From Blastobasis lacticolella (taxonomy: Eukaryota; Arthropoda; Insecta; Lepidoptera; Blastobasidae): DNA of 64,000 bases. The notes beneath the pieces are model-generated. The model saw only the letters and a list, made by a program, of their open reading frames with translations. It made no database searches and had not been told where the DNA came from. Positions 35,301-44,740 of the stretch are shown piece after piece. A program made the translations under genes and the position numbers. Each line of letters opens with the position of its first letter. Position 1 is the stretch's first letter. The stretch covers positions 2,242,001 to 2,306,000 of the forward strand of contig LR990056.1 in assembly GCA_905147135.1 (NCBI GenBank), read 5' to 3'.

Positions 35301-38300
35301 CCATTTTCTCGAAACTATTAGTCGCCTTGTACGACACCCACGAGTGTAAGGGGTTGATGCTATTCTACTCTGCCGGACTCCACACGGCTTAGGTATGTGA
35401 ATCAATTTATTTAAATACACCTGTACAGTAGGTGCTTTAGTTAAATACATACAATAGGTAGTCCAAAACTCCAAAATTGCCACTGTGAAAGCATTAATGA
35501 ATTAGGCGGTAGAGCCCTTGATTCTGGTACTGAACTGAATTATATGAGCTATGACTAAATAGTATGAGCAAATATTTATTCAACAAAGATATTAAAATAC
35601 AATTATTGCAATAAAAAAGAATCTTGACCTAACAATAAAAAAAAACCTTAATTGTAACTAAACTAGAAACAAATAATTTGACCCAGGTCCACAGAATTTG
35701 GAAAGGCGCATAGAATATTGGCCGCGTTGCCCCATTGAATAGCGAGGCTTAAGCGCTGACCCAAGCAGAGGTCAGCCATGGTCATTCGTAATTTGGGCCA
35801 GGCGCTTAGATTTACTTGGATTTATTTTGTTTTTTTGTATTTTCTTTGGAAAACTTACAGCTACTCTAAACATATGGTCAGCATAGTAATATAAACAATA
35901 CCTCCAGATAATATTCCATTGCCAATGAACGGTTTCAGGTAATCGTACATCGGGCCCTTGACATTTAGTTTGTTGCTCGACAGGAGAAGCTGAAAGGCAA
36001 ATGATTTACAATTACATAAATCAAATTACGACAATTAAATAGAAATGTCACGTGGGACTAAACTTTCGAGATCGCTTGTCGCCTCGACCACTACCGCGCA
36101 AAACTTTACTACTGCGCAATAATTCTCAGGTGTCGGATACTATTGGCAAAAGTTATCGGACCGGATTGGAGTCGGAGACAAAGTAACGCTTCTGTCTATT
36201 TTCCAGCCTACGGAGACTCTAGACTCTAGATCTTTTGTCTCGAAAACGTTAGTCACCTTGTAGAACACCCACGAGTATAAGGGGTTGGTGCTACTCTGCC
36301 GGACACCACACGGCTTTTATCCATTTACGACATTAAAAATAACGTGTGCGTGGGACTTCATCCCATGGGATGGTGGGATGGGATGATCTCGTGAAGGACG
36401 TGTGGAGCCGATGTATGGAAGAGGTACAGAGTCGATTGGTGTGGAAGACGTGGGGGAAGACCTAGGTGCAGCAGTGGACGTCCTGCGGCTGAGATGATGA
36501 TCCCTAATAAAAAATAATAATCTTGGCGTAATATCCCGGTTGTACTCTCGTACGAGATTACAATTGGAGTTAAGCGACTGTCATCAGACCTCCGTGACAC
36601 ATTCTTGAATGTGCAGGTTTTATCACGATGTTTTGCCTCACTGTAAGAACATCGGTTTGCATTCAACTAATTTACATTACTCAGAAAAGAGTCATTTGTA
36701 CATGATCGCAGTGGGATTCGAACTCTGGCTTACGAGTCGGATACCTTAACCACTCGGCCACCGACGGTCGTGATCGCTAACTTATTTTAAGACTCTATTA
36801 GGAGGATGTAATTTCCAGTTCAAAAATGCGCACCCATGTGATAATTAGTTAATTGTATAGCTACAAGCTACAAGGGTAATAAAAAACGGTGACAATGGTA
36901 GCCAAAAAGTGTCCAGACACTGTCTACATACCTAAGTATTGTATGTAATTAACCTACATAAACCTAGTACTATTATATTAGACGGGACATACACGCGACG
37001 TGCCTTTTCGCTTTTAAACAAATATTTATTTATTTATTAGTTCATTTCACAGTTTAACAGCAATAAAATACATATAAAATATGGGTACATTATGGTTGAA
37101 ATATAATCCTAGTATTCTCCGCATTAAGAATGAAGATATAGTTTAAAAAATCTAAGCATACATAGATACAGACGGCGAGAAGCGACTTTGTTTTATACTA
37201 TGTTTATTTATTTATTCGTACGGCATTAATAGCCGAGTCCCTAATTACAACCTAGGTATTATTAGTTACATATGATTACTATGTATTGATAGATAATGAA
37301 TCTTTCAAATAAAAAACCGCGTCGGGATCGGTTTATCCGTTCGGTAGTTACTATGCGACAGATGTACTTGCACTTCAAACTTATCTCGTAGAAGGTTAAA
37401 AATGGTAGAGGTAAGTTATGACAGCCCATAACAGTCCACTGTAGCACTTGGACCTCACCCATTGTGGACCTCGACCATTGGACCTCACCCACCGCAGCGT
37501 GGTTATGGCAACAAGTTGTTGCCATAACCACGCTTTGCAAGCGGGTTGGAGATCGCAGTGTTATAAAGGAGAACCGGCAGAAATGTATGGACCCCAACCT
37601 AAATGACCAATAACGTTTAGCAATATGTCATTGGAAAGGAATCTTCATTTTCTACAACTTTTACTATAGCGAAAACTCTCGAATCGCTGTGAGAAAAACA
37701 TTATTGGTCATAATAGGCGAATTACCAGTAAAAAATGAAACTAACTGTAAGTGACTATAACTTTTTTTCCACAACGATTCGAGAGTTATCGTCAATAAAA
37801 AATCCTTTCTAATGATATATAACTCAACGTTATTAGTACTATAGGCTGGGTTGTTCGGACCCCTTTAACAACGGAAAAAGCTGCTGCCCATTTCCTGGCC
37901 TACGGAGACTTGGTCTTTTGTTTCGAAAATATTAGTCGCCTTGTAAGACACCCACGTGTGTAAGGCGTTGGAGGGTGTACGGGGGCAGAGGTAGATACTT
38001 CACCCGAATATCAGCCGGGTTGGAAACCACCACATTCAGCTCAGGACCCAGCCAGAACCGGACGTACTCGCCGTATTTGAGGAGCATATCCGTGATCACC
38101 TTCAGTGTTTCTGGAAGATGATATTTTATTACATACACCTGGAAGATGATGCAGGAGCAGACCATCGTTGACAACATTTTTATTTGGGTCCGGCTATCAC
38201 TCGTCAGTTTCCCTAATTAGCCAATTTCATAACCTGGTCAGTTTCCCAATTCTATGAAAATCTTTAAGTCGTCAGTTTCCCTAGTTTCGTTAACTCGTCA

Positions 38301-38820
38301 GTTTTCTGATCTGTTTATGTGATTCGATTAACTTGCTATATCATTATGTTGTTACCAAAATTCACAAGTTGAATTTAACTTAATTTCTCATACGGTGAGG
38401 AAAAACAAGGTCCCTGTTAGAAGAGTCGCGGAGGTCAGATGGCAGTTGCTCCACTGTAATTACCTGATCTGCATAATCCTGGATCTTGATCAAGGCGGAC
38501 CCCGCGTTCTCGCGCGCGGGAGCATAACATGATGATGATGAATGTCACTCAAATCCCGGTAGCAAAACATAGCATAACTTGACACGTAGGAATAGCCATA
38601 TAAGTTTTTATTGCTTATCCTAGGTGTAAAATAACGCTAAGTTTATTCATACGGGTGTTATACCTTCAGGCTTGACCATAAACAGCAGGGCGTTGCCGAC
38701 CATCGGCAGCGCTGGTGGGCCGGGGAGCGCCGCGGCCAGCGCGAGCTGCTGCCGGTTCAGCCACCGCCAGCTTAGCCACACCACCGTCGTAGGGATTAAA
38801 AGCCACCATATAGCGTACAT
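17371..38820 (-). CDS. cytochrome P450, CYP4 clan (CYP340-like), complete, 10 exons
   Basis: Microsomal heme monooxygenase; substrate unknown. Exons in transcript order: 38820-38664, 38110-38004, 35989-35902, 33955-33770, 33414-33339, 32847-32586, 31595-31527, 31063-30889, 24049-23870, 17549-17371 (TAA). They total 1479 nt with every splice phase matching, giving 492 residues, a normal P450 length. Residues 4-22 form a hydrophobic anchor, followed by the hinge LPGPP; WRLHR is the helix C WxxxR; QTLMG follows; ExxR is EVLR; the PERF region is degenerate (PGRF). The heme loop reads FSLGPMDCLG: the Cys ligand is present but the canonical Arg is Met. The helix I segment reads TTSQEASA and lacks the usual AGxDTT. 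The ATG is preceded at once by a TTTCAG acceptor, as in the plus-strand paralogue. Introns 8 and 9 are bloated by two LTR-bounded elements. No canonical AATAAA was found within about 150 bp of the stop. Confidence 0.9.
18129..23442. mobile_element. LARD-like non-coding LTR element, copy 2 (in P450 intron 9)
   Basis: Terminal repeats 18129-18587 and 22984-23442 (459 bp each) differ by eye at one site (CACATTAC versus CACATCAC). Both flanks read TATA. This copy is visibly more diverged than copies 1 and 3, with shorter LTRs, and lacks a roughly 306-bp internal block they share. No coding capacity for retrotransposition was found. It lies within intron 9 of the minus-strand P450, between the heme-loop exon and the terminal exon. 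Confidence 0.85.
19631..19885. repeat. 15- to 18-bp tandem array inside LTR element copy 2
   Basis: A more irregular version of the same array. Older units contain an extra AT (ATGCCACACAGGCG...) on the left and pure GCCACACAGGCGGGA units lie on the right. The left-to-right order suggests the array grew from the degenerate edge. Confidence 0.9.
23567..23834 (+). mobile_element. S4 retroposon, full-length looking
   Basis: Runs from GGCCGTGTGGTGTC to a (GAT)n tail. It lies between LTR element copy 2 and P450 exon 9. Confidence 0.8.
24188..29733. mobile_element. LARD-like non-coding LTR element, copy 3 (in P450 intron 8)
   Basis: Terminal repeats 24188-24685 and 29236-29733 (498 bp each) appear identical. 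They are longer than those of copy 1, partly through a small duplication in the CGGCC-rich part. Flanks are TATA on both sides. The internal region is very close to copy 1, with a longer 15-bp array. It sits in intron 8 of the minus-strand P450, 138 bp from the heme-loop exon. Confidence 0.85.
25730..25957. repeat. 15-bp tandem array inside LTR element copy 3
   Basis: About 15 units of GCCACACAGGCGGGA, compared with about 10 in copy 1, in the same relative position. Confidence 0.93.
29754..29855 (-). mobile_element. Poly(A) retroposon (family S2) fragment
   Basis: Minus-strand tail part only (T run, then GTCATATGCTAGGCAAACAG...AGACATTAGC). 21-120 bp right of LTR element copy 3. A further S2 scrap is at 16535-16618 (+). 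Confidence 0.65.
29856..30888. other. Remaining intron 8 sequence of minus-strand P450
   Basis: Scraps of S2-like sequence (30080-30130) and AT-rich DNA. The 60-codon hydrophobic frame near 30400 has no recognisable motif. Nothing else seen. Confidence 0.5.
31709..31974 (-). mobile_element. S4 retroposon, full-length looking
   Basis: The minus-strand copy begins with the (ATC)n tail and ends ...GGACACCACACGGCC. In intron 6 of the minus-strand P450. Confidence 0.8.
34599..34940 (+). mobile_element. tRNA-derived SINE (family S1)
   Basis: Near-complete copy: AGCGTCGGTGGCCGAATGG (short deletion in the head), GGTTCGAATCCC B box, full body and CCGAGATGAT tail. A body-only inverted pair lies just left at about 34030-34310. 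Confidence 0.75.
35158..35389 (-). mobile_element. S4 retroposon
   Basis: Minus-strand copy with a small internal deletion near the CTCGAAACTATTAG junction. In intron 3 of the minus-strand P450. A 5' fragment of the same family, 36186-36315, is also minus. Confidence 0.75.
36519..36768 (-). mobile_element. tRNA-derived SINE (family S1)
   Basis: Minus-strand copy: tail at 36521, head (inverse of CCGTCGGTGGCCGAGTGG) ending at 36768. Internal deletion in the body. Confidence 0.7.
37418..37976 (-). mobile_element. GATGATG-tailed retroposon split by a foldback MITE
   Basis: The minus-strand retroposon of the type at 62918-63176 is interrupted at about 37570-37865. The insert has long inverted arms: AAAACTCTCGAATCG on the left mirrors CGATTCGAGAGTTAT on the right, and AATAACGTTT mirrors AACGTTATT. 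Located in intron 1/2 sequence around the minus-strand P450, directly before its exon 2. Confidence 0.65.
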
Positions 38821-38877
38821 CCCTGAAATTAGGGATGGAACGTTGGAACAGCATTATCTTTTTATTTATATGATGAA

Positions 38878-39122
38878 GCTGGGCAGGGCATGTTTGCCGC
38901 ATGTCGGAGGAGTTATGGGCTAAAACCGTTGCAGTTTGGACAGCCAATTCTCGGAAACGACGTCGCGGCAGACACAAGAAAAGGTGGACAGATGAGCTGC
39001 GGGCCTTCGAAAGTGACTGTCAGACATTGGTACTTGATCGCGAAGAGTGGAAGAATCGGAGGGAGGCCTTTGTCCAGCAGTGGGATGATTCAGGCTAATA
39101 TAATAATAATAATATTTTTTAT
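38878..39122 (+). mobile_element. LINE ORF2 C-terminal fragment
   Basis: An open frame ends GRHKKRWTDELRAF...DREEWKNRREAFVQQWDDSG, then stop, then an (ATA)n tail. This is the usual C-terminal tail of insect endonuclease-reverse transcriptases. Just upstream of the minus-strand P450 start codon. Confidence 0.75.
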
Positions 39123-39314
39123 GAAGTCATCGAAGTTAACTACTTACACGTAGGTAAATGAAATCGTTAATAATTTAATTACAACTTGACTTTTAGTATC
39201 GGCATTATGCTATAATTGGAAGAGATACAAGATAATTATTTGTGAGGAAAAGGGTAATTGCAATTAGGTACATCTAACACCTACATCAATAAATCGTTTA
39301 TTTCGATATTTGTA

Positions 39315-39520
39315 GAGCGTCGGTGGCCGAGCGGTTAAGGAATCCGACTTGCAAGCAAGAGGTACCGAATTGGAATCCCGCTGCGGCCATGTACCAATGA
39401 CTGTTTTCTCAGTTATGTACATTAGATGACGATCGGTTAGTATTCAACTAATGTACATAACTCAGAAAAGAGTCATCGGTACATGGCCGCAGTGGGATTC
39501 GAACCCTCTACCTTGCAATC
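39315..39520. mobile_element. Two S1 SINE heads in inverted orientation
   Basis: Head and start of body on plus (39315-39437), immediately followed by the same body and head on minus (39438-39520). A foldback. Confidence 0.7.
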
Positions 39521-39539
39521 TTACGCGTCGGACACCCGC

Positions 39540-39729
39540 CAATCCCCGTTTACGACCCCGCAGGGAACTTCTACTCGCGATTCCATCTCACGGCTCAGCG
39601 AGTTACGGAAAGTCGTTCCGGGTGTTTTCTGCGCGTCTGTGGAACGCACTACCGGAAGACATACAGAATTCTCGGACATCATGCTCCTTCAAGGATCGTT
39701 GGAAGAAGCACTTCCTGAGTATTCAATAG
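39540..39729 (+). mobile_element. LINE ORF2 C-terminal fragment, second family
   Basis: The frame with SYGKSFRVFSARLWNALPED...SFKDRWKKHFLSIQ and a stop resembles the C-terminus of CR1/Jockey-type ORF2 proteins. It is followed by TATAGTAT-type simple sequence to about 39860. Confidence 0.7.
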
Positions 39730-40206
39730 AGCTTTATTTTATTTTTAACTATTATATATTTATAGTATGTTAGGTATATAGTATATAGTATTGTAGTATA
39801 TAGTATTATAGTATATAGTATTATAGTTTATGGTATAGTATAGTTATGTGGTATATAGTATTCAACATTATAGTTATATTTAAATTAGCACAAAACTCGA
39901 TATTGCTACCACCGCTCGTTAAATAGCTCATTTCGGACTATCCAAGGTAAGGTTAGCTGGAAGAAATCCCATTGTGGGATAAGCCCGCCTTTGCAATGTA
40001 TATTTATTTTCTTTTGTTATTGTTCTTTATGTAGTTATACGCGTAAAGAGTTTACATACATACATACATACATACTCCTTAACCATTAGGCCGCCGACGC
40101 TCCTTTCCTACTAATCCTATAATATTACATATATAAATGAGAAAGTTTAGCGACTGTCCGTCGTTAATACTCTTACGAGTAGGTATTTACTTTAGGTACT
40201 TACTAA

Positions 40207-40502
40207 TCCTACTAATTCAGTTAATATTATAAAAGCGAAAGTTTGTAAGTTTGTTACTGCTTCACGCAAAAACTACTGAACAGATTTTGATGAAATTTGG
40301 CAGTATATCCCAGAATTACACATAGGCTAAGTATAATTTATCCCGAAATTCAATGTGGTTCCCGCTGGAACGTTATAACCAAAGAGTATGGAATGCTAGC
40401 GACCTTCTTGCCAGTCTTGTTCAGACCATGAAGGTCGCTAGCATTCCATACTCTTTGGTTTAACCGAATTTCATGCGAACGAAGTCGCGGGCAACAGCTA
40501 GT
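40207..40502 (+). mobile_element. Helitron-like non-autonomous element with internal hairpin
   Basis: Starts TCCTACTAAT after an A and ends CAACAGCTAGT before a T, matching the TC...CTAGT ends and A|T insertion of Helitrons. The body (CACGCAAAAACTACTGAAC, GATGAAATTTGGCA) is of a kind common in moth and butterfly genomes. It contains a perfect 30-bp inverted repeat, 40377-40406 and 40431-40460, with a 24-nt loop. Confidence 0.75.
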
Positions 40503-41393
40503 TTTATATCATTTCACTTACCTACTTCTTTGATGAACTAAGCCAATTCTCAAAGAAATCGAATCACATTTACATTTAAAGATTATAGTCGTATCAACGA
40601 AAAAATATTTTAAAAATAGGACGTATCTACCTAAGCACTTGATATTCTACTCATGCACTACCACATATCTAAGTGACTGGACATGAGTTCGCTTTAACAG
40701 CGCGTGTCCAACTAATGTGGTAAGTTGGAACAAGATTGAGAATACCTACTCCGTAGATGACTGCCTTGATAGCACATGATTTGCTCCATGGTGCATGTTG
40801 CAACCGGTATAAAATGACGTAGGTACAATTTTATACAAGTAAATTACGTCTTAGTAAATAAAAATGCAGTCGCCGGTAAGTAGGGCAAGCTCTGAGTCAA
40901 CTCAGGATGTGTTCTAGTCGTGTAGGCAGTGTTTTCTAAACTGTGCGTCGCAAGCTGTCATGCCGATTCGAATTCGAAACCAGCGAAAATGAACGACGAT
41001 TTCAAAACTTCAGCCGAGATGTTATGCTATGAAAAGCAAGCTAGTACTTATTCTTTGTTCATTAGAGATACGAGTAGGTAGTCTCTGCTAAAGCTGGTAT
41101 CTATCTTCTCAATGAGACGACGAGGTCGCTTTTCTCCGCTCTTTAGGCTAATTATATTGCTAACAATTCACTGATTTCAATGATTGAAATTGTTACTTTT
41201 GCGATTCTGTATAATCGATTTCATGGGTTTAGGTGCTAATAAAGTTCTATTGCAATAAACTATATTAAGTTAAGCAATTAGCCTACTGATGTGAGCAGGG
41301 AGCATTAGACATTCGAGTTTTTTTTGGAGCTGTTGTTGTTCCACTGCAGGGCAAAGATCTCTCTCCCATTTTTCCACTTAGACCTTTTTGTTG
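40503..41393. other. Intergenic, nothing recognised
   Basis: Mostly unique-looking AT-rich DNA. A CCACTGCAGGGCAAAG piece at 41341-41356 resembles a LINE tail. Confidence 0.4.
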
Positions 41394-41652
41394 CCAGTAG
41401 CCGTAATCACAATGGCTCGGAAATCGGATTCGGATACGGAATCGACAAAGGACCCCGCAAAAGTTCTTAGGAAAATGTGGTTTCAAATAATTTTGATGAA
41501 ATTTTCATATATTATAGAGAGTAGAGTTTCCGTGGAATCTATCGGGATTCTGAATAACAGTTTTCGAATCGATCGACACGGATTCGCCGCTCACGAATTT
41601 CGTGTCGAATCGTTCGAAAACGGTTTCGAATCATTTTGAATACGGCTACTGG
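41394..41652. mobile_element. MITE, CAGTAGCCGTA family, copy 1
   Basis: About 250 bp with terminal inverted CCAGTAGCCGTAATCACAAT and ...CATTTTGAATACGGCTACTGG. It is near-identical to 62348-62594. Contains several GAATCG-type internal repeats. Confidence 0.8.
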
Positions 41653-42496
41653 TCTCTCTCCCTGCGAGTTTACGTGGATTTTACTGAGATTAATTAATTA
41701 TTCAGCGGCGGCACTGATTCTAATAACACAACCTTCACAGTCGCGCGAAAAATTGCGATGTTAAAATTATTGGGAACCGCTGCACTAAAATAGAATATAG
41801 TAGGCAGTGGTTAGGCAGATTATTAGGATAATAATATAGAGAGATAATAATATTAGGATAAGTATATTATTTACTTTTTTAAACTGGTATTGGTAAATAG
41901 TTATCAAGTTTTAGAAAATAGTCTAAAATTGACCATGTAATAAGCTGTGGTAATAAGGATACAATACTCAAAATCCGTTAATAACATTGATATATAGTCT
42001 ATTTAGAAGTCTTTGGTTAAAGTAATTTTTGCTTGAAAAAAATACTTAAGATTGTATCAATCTAGAAATATAAACATTATATCAATCTAGGTATAAACAG
42101 GAGCAGATACCTACTCTGATTATAGTCAGACCTAGATCTATGTGTTTACTTAGATTAATTGCAAGTAATTACCTGTTTTTTTCTTCCGTGGTAATCAAAA
42201 GCATAAGATATGATTAACTTTAAGTCACGTATCAACAATCGCGGCAAAAATGTCTATGGTGAAGGAAAACATAATCAGTCTGATATAATCGTTCTGGGCA
42301 TAATCTTCGTCCAAGTATGTACAGACAGACAGACGTACCTACCCACTAAGAAATCTTGAAGTAAATATTATAACCTATCTAGTTCATCTTGGCGTTAATT
42401 TCCCGGTTGTGTCCTCGTGCAGGAAGGCCGTTCGTCTTGACCACGACCTAGGATAGTCATATTGGGCTACAACTCATCATCATTATCATCATCATC

Positions 42497-43066
42497 TTGA
42501 CGTTATGTCCCGGTTGCGACCCCGCGCAGCGCGTGCGGTCCCAGGGTCCGCTTTCCTGCTATTCTTGGCCCACCTCGCTCGGTGTGCTTATTGGCACGCA
42601 TATCATTCTTGACTACGTCAAGCCATCGCTTCTTGGGATACGAGGGATACGAGACTACCATGAGGTGCCTCCGTGGCTGCTAATGTATGCTGCAGAAGAT
42701 GTGTGGAGTTTCACGGAAGGATCGCGTTCAAAACGCTCACATTTGGGGTAGCCATAGCGTGCGTGACATCGCAGACAAGCTGCAAGAATGCCGTATTCGA
42801 TGGCCACGTCTTGCGCAGACCGGCAAGTTACGTGGGGATCAAGTGTATGGCCATGCCGCCCGCGCCGGGCACGGGAAGGAGAGGCCGGCCCAAGAAGCGA
42901 TGGTTTAACGTAGTCAAGAATGACATACGTGCCAATAAGCTCACTTCCAAGGATGCCGAAGATCGAGCGAGGTGGGCCAGGAGTAGCAGAAAGGCGGACC
43001 CTGACCCCGCTTGCCGCGCGTGGGCATAACCGGGACATAACGCCAAGATGATGATGATGATGATGG
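42497..43066. mobile_element. Inverted pair of LINE 3' tails
   Basis: 42690-43066 (+) encodes GRRGRPKKRWFNVVKND...RARWARS and ends with a GATGATG tail. 42497-42650 is the same tail in reverse complement, with its own ATC run at 42480-42497. A third, minus-strand piece is at 9377-9575. Confidence 0.7.
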
Positions 43067-43214
43067 AGATATATAAATCAATGACTAACAGGTAGCAACA
43101 GGTTTTCTTTTCCACCCATCGGGCATAACGAACCCTATAAAGCATATACCTACCTATCTATAAGTATAACCCTAACTGCAAGCAAAACTAGAGCGATAGA
43201 AAACTGTTTATTTT

Positions 43215-43500
43215 CATTACATTCATTCCTATAAAAGACATCAACGAGGGCATAGTTCGCGTGAGCGTACCCCGTCCCTACAGGGTGTCGTATCCGATGA
43301 AACCTGAAAAGCCCTTCCGGCTACAGGTGCTCCCAGGGGGTGTTTAGTACGTATGCGCCAAGGTTTTTCTGGCGAGTCGTGCATAATCAGTCCGGCCGGC
43401 CGGCTGGTACTCATGAGAGTTCACCTCTCCCTCTAAATCGCTATACCGGAGGGTGCCCATATGCTTTGCGTAGGGCGCAAAAAAAAAAAGAAAAAGCATA
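43215..43500 (+). mobile_element. Poly(A)-tailed retroposon fragment
   Basis: Non-coding GC-rich stretch ending GTAGGGCGCAAAAAAAAAAAG, typical of a 3' end of a non-LTR element. No frame of note. Confidence 0.5.
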
Positions 43501-43994
43501 GCTTGCGTTGAACTTTTATATTAAAAGTTAACATTTTCTTGCTTTAGGTATACTTACATTTTGTGATTTTCAGATTGGCTGCTTTCATTCAATCGAAACT
43601 ATGAGTGTTAGAGTGTTCGAATTTCTTAAAATAATTGATGACAAATGCTGAAAAGTTACTAAGTTAGGCCGTCGGCGATGGCACTGATCTTTACTGTAGT
43701 TTTCCCCCAGCTGATCCTCAAGCCACTGGTACTGCTAGTCCAGGCGGCGGATTCGCTGTAGATAACGGCGTCGAAATGCCACTGGAACTCTGGTCCCCTG
43801 CCAGAGATCTTTAATTCTAGTTATGGTCGATTTTATGTGGGTTAGAACAGTACGATCGGGTAGACAATAGTGGATATAGGGGTAGGAGATTTTGATAGAG
43901 TGGATTTTTCTATAATGTGGACATTTCTGTTCAGTGGACGGTAGACTGAACATTTTGGTAAAGTGGACTTTCTAATGTACACGTCTTAATTTAT

Positions 43995-44195
43995 AAGGAA
44001 GCTTTAGTGGTGGGAAGCGGGCCTGTAGGCAATATATAGTAATCTGTGATTCGATCGGCGGCAAGCGCGAGCACGGGCACGAGCGTATGCACAAACAGCC
44101 TGTTTACAAGCATGTGCCCGTGCTTGTGCTCATTGAATGCCGCTTTGGACGAAACCGTCTGAACCGTGATCATAGGTCCGAAAGTACCAAAGGTT
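43995..44195. repeat. Foldback sequence upstream of nesd
   Basis: Imperfect inverted arms centred near 44098: GCGGCAAGCGCGAGCACG opposes CGTGCTTGTGCTCATTG...GCCGC, with an inner AACAGCCTGTT palindrome. No known family recognised. Confidence 0.5.
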
Positions 44196-44740
44196 AAGGA
44201 TTTTCTGAGTGTAACGAAATAACAAATATAACAAAGCGTTTATAAATACTGCTCTAAATAAGGTATTTAAAAATATTTTTTAATGCAGGTAAATTTAATA
44301 TTTCAATCATATCAATTGAAATATTTTAATCAAAAATGCGTAAAATTAAATACAATACATGATATTTTTAAATGTTACTATTAACCTGTGCACCAAGAAG
44401 TGTGCATACTGTACCTGTATCTGTAAACGCGCCGTAGACGTCAATCAAACAAAATTGTCAATTCAAACAATTCGAAAATTTTCAAAATAGAACGGTCTAG
44501 CGGAATTTTGTTTGATTTGCTAGCTAATTATTTGTTCGATTCATTATTTGATTGATTTCTGTTGTTTACTTAGTTGGGAATCTTAAGAAGTTTTACGAAG
44601 TTCTCAGCCGTTTATAAAAGGTATACTTACAAGTGTTACAACCATCCAAAGTTAATCAAGCCCAATTTTGTTCCAATTGCAATGTCTTTATTTACTTCAC
44701 GTAGCTGAAGTGCTATTACTCTTCAGTATTTATTTTACAG
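44196..44740 (+). promoter_or_regulatory. Probable nesd 5' region
   Basis: AT-rich DNA with a TATAAAAG at 44613-44620 directly followed by GTATAC, and a pyrimidine-rich acceptor ending at 44740 just before the ATG. The site at 44613 could be a TATA box or the end of a 5'UTR exon. Neither is proven. Confidence 0.3.

Noticed and set aside
39451..39773. Frames starting MAAVGFEP over a SINE/LINE junction
   Set aside because: The N-terminal part is the SINE head read through; only the LINE ORF2 tail at 39540-39729 is real homology.
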